This document shows, piece by piece, positions 1-5,354 of a stretch of DNA of 6,425 nucleotides; position 1 is the first letter of the stretch; each line of letters starts with the position of its first letter. Position numbers and translations under genes: made by a program. Below the pieces are notes generated by a model. The model searched no databases. It saw only the letters and a list, made by a program, of their open reading frames with translations, and was not told the DNA's origin. Source of the DNA: Acidimicrobiia bacterium (GTDB lineage Bacteria; Actinomycetota; Acidimicrobiia; Acidimicrobiales; Iamiaceae); contig JAFBAD010000272.1 in assembly GCA_019247975.1 (NCBI GenBank), positions 1 to 6,425 on the forward strand, read 5' to 3'.

Positions 1-18
1 CTTGCGCTGCTCCGCACG

Positions 19-1428
19 GTGACCCGTCTCGACCTCTCCTGGTACGAGCCCCTGGCCCACCTGGTGATCATGGGCGCGGTCGCCGGGCTCGCCCTGCTGG
101 TCGCCGGGATGGCGATCCAGGCCGCGGTCGAGTGCGACGAGCCCGGAGTGGTGTGGCTGGCGATCGGCTGCGCCAACGTCGGCCTGCTCCTGCTCGGCCA
201 CGGCCTCGTCACGCCGGGCGCGATCGGTCAGCCGGTCAACCTCTGGGTCTCCCGTCTGCCGTACGCGGCGATGGCCGCGATCGGCGGCTGCCTCTTCCTC
301 GCCGGTCGGTCACCGCGACGCAACCCGAACAGCTGGGTCGCGCAGCACCCGGTCGCGGCGCTCGCCGGCGGGACGCTGCCGACGCTCGCACTGGTCACGG
401 TCGTGACGGTGAACCCGCTGGCCCTGTGGGGCGGCGCACCGTTCCCGCACGAGACGACCGTGTTCCGCATCGTCTCGGTCGTCGTCGTCATCGCGTTCCT
501 GTCGGTCATCCGCACGCACTGGCACCGGTGGCAGCTCGGCCGCGACCTCGTCCAGTTCGCGATCGTGCTCTCGTCGGTGAGCTGCATCGCCGCGGTCGCG
601 TCGTTCGAGATGGGCCGGTTCAGCCACATGTCCTGGTGGAACTACCACGGCTACCTGCTCTGCGGCTTCGGTGGGACCGTGTACGCGATCGTGCGTCGGG
701 GCCGGCAGCGCGAGACGACAGCCGTGGTCCTGTCCACGGCGTTCACCGACGATCCCTTCGAGCACATCGTCGAGGGCTACCCGGAGGCGCTGCGCACGCT
801 CGTGAAGGCGGTCGAGGTGAAGGACACCTACACGCACGGCCACAGCGAGCGGACCGCCAAGGTCGCGGTCGAGCTCGGCGTGCGCATGGGTCTGCCTCCT
901 GACCGCCTGCGGGTGATCGCACGCGGCGCGTACCTGCACGACCTCGGCAAGATCGGGATCTCCGACGACATCCTCAACAAGCCCGGCGCGCTCGACCCGG
1001 TGGAGCGCCTCGTCATGGAGACGCACCCGCGGCTGGGCTTCGAGCTCGCCTCCGGCTCGCCGACCCTGCGCGAGGCGCTGCCGGTGATCCTGCACCACCA
1101 CGAGCGGGTCGACGGCGGCGGCTACCCCGACGGTCTCAGGGGCCGGGACATCCCGCTGGAGGCGAGGGTCGTCGCGGTCGCCGACGTCTGGGACGCGCTC
1201 ACCTCCGATCGCGCCTACCGGCCCGGCTGGGAGCCGGGCCGGGCGCTGGCGCACATCGAGGCCGGTCGGGGCACGCACTTCGACGCCAAGGTGGTCGACG
1301 CCTTCGTCGCGCTGGCCGCGGACTGGGGCATCGCCCTGCCGGCCGAGCCCGGTGTGGCCGAAGAGGCCTGGAACGCAGCCCAGACCTGCCACGAGGTCGT
1401 GCCGGAGGGCGAGCTCGTCGACGTCTAG
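19..1428 (+). CDS. Seven-helix membrane protein with C-terminal HD-GYP domain (predicted c-di-GMP phosphodiesterase)
   Basis: Predicted inner-membrane c-di-GMP phosphodiesterase of 469 aa from the GTG at 19. Residues about 12-36, 44-64, 79-97, 111-138, 147-165, 176-198 and 206-226 are hydrophobic, giving roughly seven helices that end in a basic RRGRQR stretch. I recognise no named sensor domain in this half. The HD-GYP domain spans about 252-440. Visible motifs are YTHGHS (271-276), HDLGKIG (H307, D308, K311), H336, an HHH-E cluster (359-362), DGGGYPDGL (365-373) and the VAD-DALTSDRAYR block (387-401, D389). The family's metal ligands therefore appear intact, which predicts hydrolysis of c-di-GMP to pGpG or GMP. 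The start is uncertain: the reading frame stays open to base 1 and no Shine-Dalgarno is visible before the GTG, so the gene may begin upstream of the window. The stop overlaps the convergent propeller gene. Confidence 0.9.
   Translation: MTRLDLSWYEPLAHLVIMGAVAGLALLVAGMAIQAAVECDEPGVVWLAIGCANVGLLLLGHGLVTPGAIGQPVNLWVSRLPYAAMAAIGGCLFLAGRSPRRNPNSWVAQHPVAALAGGTLPTLALVTVVTVNPLALWGGAPFPHETTVFRIVSVVVVIAFLSVIRTHWHRWQLGRDLVQFAIVLSSVSCIAAVASFEMGRFSHMSWWNYHGYLLCGFGGTVYAIVRRGRQRETTAVVLSTAFTDDPFEHIVEGYPEALRTLVKAVEVKDTYTHGHSERTAKVAVELGVRMGLPPDRLRVIARGAYLHDLGKIGISDDILNKPGALDPVERLVMETHPRLGFELASGSPTLREALPVILHHHERVDGGGYPDGLRGRDIPLEARVVAVADVWDALTSDRAYRPGWEPGRALAHIEAGRGTHFDAKVVDAFVALAADWGIALPAEPGVAEEAWNAAQTCHEVVPEGELVDV
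1425..1428. other. Shared palindromic stop (CTAG) of two convergent genes
   Basis: The plus-strand HD-GYP gene stops with TAG at 1426-1428, and the minus-strand propeller gene stops with TAG read from 1427 to 1425. The palindrome CTAG thus serves both stops. There is no room for a dedicated terminator between the genes, and no hairpin followed by a T-run is visible nearby. Transcripts from the two sides must overlap unless terminated inside the opposite gene. Confidence 0.9.
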
Positions 1429-2591
1429 CTGATCGGCAGGCGGTCCGGCGCGGCGGCCCCGCGCGCCGCCTTGGCGCCGCGCACCGGGCTGGCGGGGACG
1501 CTCGTTCCGGCGAGGTCTGCGTTGTGGCCGTACCAGAGCGCGTCGCTCGCGGTCCCCGGTCCGTACCAGAGGAGGTCGAAGTAGTCGTCGTTCTCGAAGT
1601 TGCCGACGAGCAGCGTCTTGCCCGGCCCCATGTCGTGGGTGTCGCTCAGGTAGAACGCCGCCGCGTTGGTCCCGTCGGAGAGGACGAGGTCGTCCCGGTC
1701 GACCGGGCTGTAGACGATCGCGGCACCGATCCCGGCGGTCATCGGCTTGCCCCGGGCCGGCACGTAGATCGACGAGCTGTGGAACCCGGACGCCGAGTTG
1801 TGCCAGATGACGTCGGGCTTGTCGCCGGTGCCGAAGAAGAGCACGTCGTCGTACTGCGGCTCGACGATCGTGGCGACCTGGTAGCGGCCGTTGACGGTCA
1901 CCGACCTGGAGGTGAAGTGGCTCGAGTGGCTCGTCCAGATGCGGTCGGGGAGGCTGCCCGGTCCGTACAGCAGGAGATCCTCGACGCCGTCGCCGGTCCA
2001 GTCGCCCGCGATCACCTGCAGGTCGTTGCGGATCTGCTCGGTGACGACGGTGTGGGTGGCGTCGGCGTGGAAGATCCAGAGCGGGTCGGTGCCGTCGCCC
2101 GGCCGGTACCAGAACACGCGATCCTGCTTGCCGCTCCGGTAGTCGTGCAGGACGACCGGCCGGTAGTCCCCGTTCAACGTGACGGTCCGGCTCGTGTCGA
2201 AGACCGACTCGTCGCCGGTGGCGATCCAGAGGTGGTCGGCACCGGGGCCGGGCCGGTACCAGAGGATGTCGTCGTGCTCGTCGCCGCCGAAGTCACCGAC
2301 GACCGGCACCGCGTCGTCGTCCATGGCGAAGTGGATCTTCGTGAAGGTGCGGTCGTTCTCCGTTCCCACGTAGATCGTGTCGGTGCCGGTCCCGGGCGCG
2401 TACCAGACGATGTCGCTCGAGAAGTCGCCGACGAAGTCACCCACGAACGGCTTGTACTGCCCGGAGACCGACAGCGGCGCGTAGTCCCACGACTCGTCGC
2501 TCTCGGCCCCTGCCGAGCTGCCGCTCGCCAGACCGACGCCGGTGATGGCCAACGCCATCGCCAGCACCGCCATGATCCGTCGTGTCCGCAT
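1425..2591 (-). CDS. Secreted seven-repeat protein, probable seven-bladed beta-propeller (VCBS/FG-GAP-like)
   Basis: Exported protein of 388 aa; molecular role unknown. Residues 1-29 form a classic signal peptide: basic MRTRR, a hydrophobic core (about 6-22), then an AGA motif with likely cleavage after A29. Seven repeats of 42-49 residues begin near 48, 96, 145, 192, 239, 285 and 327. The best copies read GDF-x-GD-xx-D-I-x-WY-x-PG-xxx-D-x-LW. Blade 4 (DWTGDGVED, 197-205) keeps an FG-GAP-like acidic calcium loop, while blades 5 and 6 are degenerate. The tail (about 360-388) is rich in Ala, Pro and Arg and has no LPxTG sorting motif or anchor helix. I chose the ATG at 2591 because it starts the signal peptide and has GAGGGAG 5 nt upstream. 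The open frame continues to 3095, but that extension lies in front of the signal peptide and antisense to the next gene, so I excluded it. Such propellers often bind ligands or surfaces; that role here is inference. Confidence 0.85.
   Translation of the reverse strand: MRTRRIMAVLAMALAITGVGLASGSSAGAESDESWDYAPLSVSGQYKPFVGDFVGDFSSDIVWYAPGTGTDTIYVGTENDRTFTKIHFAMDDDAVPVVGDFGGDEHDDILWYRPGPGADHLWIATGDESVFDTSRTVTLNGDYRPVVLHDYRSGKQDRVFWYRPGDGTDPLWIFHADATHTVVTEQIRNDLQVIAGDWTGDGVEDLLLYGPGSLPDRIWTSHSSHFTSRSVTVNGRYQVATIVEPQYDDVLFFGTGDKPDVIWHNSASGFHSSSIYVPARGKPMTAGIGAAIVYSPVDRDDLVLSDGTNAAAFYLSDTHDMGPGKTLLVGNFENDDYFDLLWYGPGTASDALWYGHNADLAGTSVPASPVRGAKAARGAAAPDRLPIS
1521..2450 (-). repeat. Seven tandem 'WYxPG' protein repeats (propeller blades)
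   Basis: Seven diverged tandem repeats of about 126-147 bp lie in the propeller gene. Blade cores fall at residues 48-76, 96-126, 145-176, 192-221, 239-265, 285-317 and 327-357. The same block is visible in the DNA: the plus strand repeatedly shows CCGGTACCAGA or close variants near 1562, 2103, 2252 and 2399, followed by runs rich in GTCGTC and GTCGCC. Similarity is highest for blades 1, 2, 3 and 7 and lowest for 5 and 6, as expected for an old duplication series with local decay. Confidence 0.8.
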
Positions 2592-2596
2592 GCCTG

Positions 2597-2603
2597 CTCC
2601 CTC
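2597..2603 (-). promoter_or_regulatory. Ribosome binding site fixing the start of the propeller gene
   Basis: On the minus strand, GAGGGAG is followed by the 5-nt spacer CAGGC and then ATG at 2591-2589. This is the best Shine-Dalgarno near the signal peptide and supports this start over the long upstream extension of the same frame. Confidence 0.7.
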
Positions 2604-2710
2604 GATGGACGTCTCGCCCAGCACAGCATCGGTTCGTCGCCGGCTGGTGGATCTCCTTCCGGTCCGCGACAAGGCGCGTTCGCGTGGTCCTGCGGTGCGC
2701 GCTCGCCTCT

Positions 2711-2732
2711 GGCGGAGATGTCCGGTTCCGCC
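2711..2732. repeat. Short inverted repeat upstream of the SRPBCC-like gene
   Basis: GGCGGA at 2711-2716 is mirrored by TCCGCC at 2727-2732 across a 10-bp spacer, ending 13 bp before the ATG at 2746. It could be an operator half-site pair or a hairpin in the leader. A 6-bp GC-rich match is not rare in DNA of this composition, so support is weak. Confidence 0.25.
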
Positions 2733-2745
2733 GATCCTGGGAGCC

Positions 2746-3192
2746 ATGGGCACCCCTCCTGCTGCGACCGACCACCGGCACGAGGTGCCGCTCCCGCTCT
2801 CCGCGCACGCGGTGGCCCGCATCCTCGACGCGCGGCCGGCCAGCTGGATCAGCAGCTTCCTGCGGATCAGCGCGCTCTGGGCCGGCTCGAACCGACGACC
2901 GGTGTCACCGCCGTGGTTCCGCCTCGACGCCACCGAACCATCGGCCGACGGCACGCTGACCGCCGCGTTCCGCTGGCGACCGCACCTCGAAGGGTTGTTC
3001 AGCTCGTTCGGCGGCCGGTTCGTGCTGCGCAGCACCGACGACGGATGCGTGCTGCTCCTGGAGGGCACGACCGTCGGCGGCACCGCGGCGACCAACGACC
3101 GGGTGCTGTCCGCGCTGGTGGAGTCGATCTCGTCGGCGCTGCTCGCCGGTCTGGCGTCGACCGCAGGGAGCGGTCAGGACGTCGAGGGGTAG
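2746..3192 (+). CDS. Small SRPBCC/START-like protein of unknown function
   Basis: Predicted soluble protein of 148 aa, with no signal peptide and no clear membrane helix. Coding character is strong: nearly every third codon position is G or C. The order looks like a compact helix-grip fold: an N-terminal segment with LPLSAHAVARIL, a middle part with alternating polar and hydrophobic strands (WFRLDATEP, TLTAAFRWRP, GRFVLRSTDDGCVLLLEGTTVGG), then a long C-terminal helix (about 118-140) with NDRVLSALVESISSALLAG. This resembles short actinobacterial SRPBCC proteins, which carry a hydrophobic pocket for lipids or other small ligands; the match is by eye and no ligand can be named. The start is moderately supported: GGGAG ends only 2 nt before the ATG, closer than usual. 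A GTG at 2785 is an alternative. The last 19 bp overlap the convergent response regulator gene. Confidence 0.65.
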   Translation: MGTPPAATDHRHEVPLPLSAHAVARILDARPASWISSFLRISALWAGSNRRPVSPPWFRLDATEPSADGTLTAAFRWRPHLEGLFSSFGGRFVLRSTDDGCVLLLEGTTVGGTAATNDRVLSALVESISSALLAGLASTAGSGQDVEG

Positions 3193-3860
3193 TCGATGAT
3201 CCCCTCGCGCACCGCGGTCGACACGGCCTCGAGCTTCGAGTGCGCGCCGAGCTTGGTGAGGACCGACTGCACGTAGTTGCGGACCGTGTTCAGGCTCAGG
3301 TGCAGCTCGGACGCGATCGTCTTGTTCGACGAACCACGGGCGAGGTGGTCGAGCAGCTCGAGCTCGCGGCGGGTCAGGTCGGTGCCCACCTCGGTGCGCT
3401 TGCTGCTCAGGCGGGGGAGCAGCCGGGCGAGCTGCGCCGGTGAGATCAGTGCCTCGCCCGACGCCGCGGCTCGCACCGCCCGGGCCACCTCGGAGGCGGC
3501 GCGGTCCTTGGTGAGGAAGCCCGAGCACCCTGCGTCGATCGCGCCGAGCAGGACGCGGTCGTCCTCCGCGCCGGTCAGCATCACGACCATGCTCGACGGA
3601 TCCATGGCCTTGATCGCAGCTGCGGTCTCGACGCCGTCGCGATCAGGCATGCGGTAGTCGAGCAGCACGACCTTCGGGCTGAGCCGGTCGACCAGCTCGA
3701 TGCCGCGCGCGCTGTTCCCCGCGACGCCGACCACCTCGATGCCTTCCTCGTCGCCGAGCAGCCGGGCGAGGCTCTCGGCGAACATCGCGTGGTCGTCGAC
3801 GATCAGGACGCGGATCCCCACGTCCCGGCTCTGTTCGGTCATCTGCGCCACGTCAGCCAT
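3174..3860 (-). CDS. NarL/LuxR-family response regulator
   Basis: Cytoplasmic two-component DNA-binding regulator of 228 aa. The receiver domain spans about 16-135, with acidic pocket D22-D23, phosphorylation site D68 (LLDYRMPD), T96 and K118 all present. A LuxR-type helix-turn-helix spans about 162-222 (LTRRELELL, then NKTIASELHLSLNTVRNYV and KLGAHSKLEAV). Phosphorylation should control dimerisation and promoter binding. The ATG at 3860 overlaps the end of the upstream kinase gene by 8 nt (ATGGCTGA) and has GAGGTG upstream, so the two are probably translationally coupled and the kinase is the likely partner. A second ATG at 3842 is possible but lacks a good ribosome binding site. The open frame runs further upstream inside the kinase gene; that extension is low complexity (R/S/P-rich) and antisense-like, so I excluded it. 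The 3' end overlaps the plus-strand SRPBCC-like gene by 19 bp. Confidence 0.92.
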   Translation of the reverse strand: MADVAQMTEQSRDVGIRVLIVDDHAMFAESLARLLGDEEGIEVVGVAGNSARGIELVDRLSPKVVLLDYRMPDRDGVETAAAIKAMDPSSMVVMLTGAEDDRVLLGAIDAGCSGFLTKDRAASEVARAVRAAASGEALISPAQLARLLPRLSSKRTEVGTDLTRRELELLDHLARGSSNKTIASELHLSLNTVRNYVQSVLTKLGAHSKLEAVSTAVREGIIDYPSTS

Positions 3861-5343
3861 CGAGCACCTCGCGCACGGCCCGGAGCAGGTCCTGCTCCGC
3901 CACTGGTTTGGGGAGGAGGCGCCCGACCAGGGGCGCCTCGCCGGAGTCGAAGCCGGACACGAAGAGGACGGGGACCTCGGGTGCGATGACCGCGAGGCGC
4001 TCCGCCAGTTCGTCGCCGCGCAGGCGCGGCATGGCCACATCGGTCACGACCAGATCCATCGGACGTTCTTCGTGATCCATGACATCGAGCGCCTCGATGC
4101 CGTCCCCGGCGGTCACGACGTCGTACCCGCGAGCCTGCAGCAGCCGGGCGGTGGCCTCCCGCAGCGGCTGCTCGTCCTCGACGAGGAGGATGCGCTCCGA
4201 GCCCTCGCCGTCGGCCGATCGGTGCTCGGCTGCGACGGGGGTGGTCTCGGTGGCGCAGGGCAGCACCACGGTGACCGAGGTGCCGAGTCCGGCGGTCGAC
4301 TCGATCGTCACGTCACCCCGGTTCTGCTGCACGATGCCGTAGACGGTGGAGAGCCCGAGGCCGGTGCCCGCGCCCTTGGGCTTGGTGGAGAAGAACGGCT
4401 CGAACGCTCGCTCGGCGACGTCGGGCGCCATGCCCTCGCCGTCGTCGGTGACGGTGAGGACGACGAGGCAGCTGCCGTCGTCGCCCACCTCGTGGCGTGT
4501 GGTGATGGTCAGGGCGCCGCCTGCGCTCATCGCGTCACGGGCGTTGATCGCGAGGTTGAGCACGACCTGGTCGAGCTGGTGGCGGTCGATCACCGCGACG
4601 AGCGGCTTCTCGGCCAGCCGGAGCCGCAGCCCGACCCGGCCGCCGAGGGTGCGCCCGAGCAGCTCGGTGATGTCGCGGATGACCGCGTTGACGTCGAGCG
4701 GCTCGGGGTCCACGACGTCGCGCCGGGCGAAGGTGAGCAGCTGACGGGTGAGCGCCGCGGCGCGCTCGGCCGCGGTGCGGATCTCGGCGAGGTCGCCTGA
4801 CGCGGTGGGATCGGTGACCTCGCGCTCGAGGAGCGTGGCGTAGTTGAGGATCACGCCGAGGAGGTTGTTGAAGTCGTGCGCGATCCCGCCGGCCAGCTGA
4901 CCGAGGCTCTCGAGCCGGCCGGCCCGCTCGCGATGCTCCTCGAGCACCTCGCGCTTGCCGATCGCCTCGCGCTCGAGGCGGGAGCTGGCGTCGCGCACCG
5001 CGCTCATCGTGAGCTCCTCGCCGGACGGGCCGGTGATCCGGCTCAGGCTGAGGTCGGCGGTGAACGACGTGCCGTCCTTGCGCTGCGCAGGCAGGTGGAG
5101 GCCCGTGCCGAGCGGTCTCGTGCGGCGGTCGCTCACGCTGCGGGCGGTCTGACGGGTGTCCTCGCCGAAGGTGCGGCCGGCGAGGAGCTGCTCGGCCTTC
5201 GCGCCGACGAGCTCGTCGGCGGCGTAGCCGTACAGGCGCTCGGCCTGCGCGTTCGCGAGGACGATCTCGCCGTCCTCGAGGACGAGCATGGCGTCGGGCG
5301 CCTCGTCGAACAGGGTGCGGTACAGGTCAGCGGTGTGGTTCAA
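3853..5343 (-). CDS. Soluble PAS-domain hybrid histidine kinase with C-terminal receiver
   Basis: Sensor kinase of 496 aa with no transmembrane segment, so a cytoplasmic signal is expected. Domains in order: PAS (about 6-118; FDEAPDAMLV, YGYAADELVG), a charged helical linker (119-145), HisKA (146-208) with phospho-acceptor H156 in GGIAHDFNN, an HATPase domain (about 215-362) with N box NLAINARDAM (263-272), G1 DDGEGM (300-305), F box FEPFF (314-318) and G2 GTGLGLS (326-332), and a receiver (about 384-494) with E389-D390, D435 (VVTDVAMP), S463 and K479. All catalytic motifs are intact. The HDFNN form is typical of soluble PAS hybrid kinases. The PAS cofactor is not evident. I chose the TTG at 5343 because AGGAG lies 6 nt upstream, and no ATG or GTG occurs in frame between there and well inside the PAS domain. 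It begins 10 nt after the GGDEF-EAL stop and overlaps the response regulator start by 8 nt. Confidence 0.92.
   Translation of the reverse strand: MNHTADLYRTLFDEAPDAMLVLEDGEIVLANAQAERLYGYAADELVGAKAEQLLAGRTFGEDTRQTARSVSDRRTRPLGTGLHLPAQRKDGTSFTADLSLSRITGPSGEELTMSAVRDASSRLEREAIGKREVLEEHRERAGRLESLGQLAGGIAHDFNNLLGVILNYATLLEREVTDPTASGDLAEIRTAAERAAALTRQLLTFARRDVVDPEPLDVNAVIRDITELLGRTLGGRVGLRLRLAEKPLVAVIDRHQLDQVVLNLAINARDAMSAGGALTITTRHEVGDDGSCLVVLTVTDDGEGMAPDVAERAFEPFFSTKPKGAGTGLGLSTVYGIVQQNRGDVTIESTAGLGTSVTVVLPCATETTPVAAEHRSADGEGSERILLVEDEQPLREATARLLQARGYDVVTAGDGIEALDVMDHEERPMDLVVTDVAMPRLRGDELAERLAVIAPEVPVLFVSGFDSGEAPLVGRLLPKPVAEQDLLRAVREVLDG
3865..3870 (-). promoter_or_regulatory. Ribosome binding site of the response regulator, inside the kinase gene
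   Basis: GAGGTG on the minus strand lies 4 nt from the ATG at 3860 (6 nt from its GAGG core). It sits inside the last codons of the kinase gene and supports the 3860 start and translational coupling over the ATG at 3842. Confidence 0.55.
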
Positions 5344-5349
5344 CAGGTG

Positions 5350-5354
5350 CTCCT
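5350..5354 (-). promoter_or_regulatory. Ribosome binding site deciding a TTG start for the kinase
   Basis: The minus strand reads TGAGGAG, then CACCTG, then TTG at 5343-5341. AGGAG shares its first A with the stop codon of the GGDEF-EAL gene and lies 6 nt from TTG. A ribosome terminating on the upstream gene would be placed directly over this site. Confidence 0.75.

Larger units (their letters stand above)
2592..2745. other. Divergent intergenic region (154 bp)
   Basis: This is the only gap of note in the window. It separates the minus-strand propeller gene from the plus-strand SRPBCC-like gene, so promoters for both should lie in it or just inside the flanking genes. I see no convincing sigma-70 type -35/-10 pair on either strand. 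Besides the propeller ribosome binding site, the only structure I can point to is a short inverted repeat at 2711-2732. The stretch is as GC-rich as its neighbours. Confidence 0.5.

Noticed and set aside
310..1392. Long minus-strand open frame (360 codons) opposite the HD-GYP gene
   Set aside because: It is rich in Arg, Asp, Val and Ala in the pattern expected from the antisense of a GC-rich gene, shows no domain, and lies wholly opposite a gene with clear HD-GYP motifs.
1452..1470. GC hairpin (GGCGGC, 7-nt loop, GCCGCC) near the convergent stops as a possible terminator
   Set aside because: It lies inside the Ala/Arg-rich coding tail of the propeller gene and has no T-run on either strand. 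Such stems are common by chance at this GC content.
2714..2720. GGAG directly followed by an ATG at 2718 as a start for the SRPBCC-like gene
   Set aside because: That ATG is out of frame with the 2746-3192 reading frame, and the Shine-Dalgarno would have no spacer.
2592..3095. N-terminal extension of the propeller gene to 3095
   Set aside because: The added 168 residues would precede a textbook signal peptide, are low complexity, and lie antisense to the SRPBCC-like gene. A good ribosome binding site supports the start at 2591.
1524..3443. Very long plus-strand open frame (639 codons) opposite the propeller gene
   Set aside because: Its translation is repetitive V/E/R/P-rich sequence without motifs, and it crosses the propeller gene, the intergenic region, the SRPBCC-like gene and the response regulator. 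It is long only because stop codons are rare at this GC content.
3861..4040. N-terminal extension of the response regulator to 4040
   Set aside because: The extra residues overlap the receiver domain of the kinase in another frame and are R/S/P-rich. Receivers of this family start close to the conserved DD pair, and the 3860 start has a ribosome binding site.
3700..4800. Plus-strand open frame opposite the kinase and response regulator
   Set aside because: It has no recognisable motif, and the opposite strand carries complete HATPase and receiver motifs throughout.
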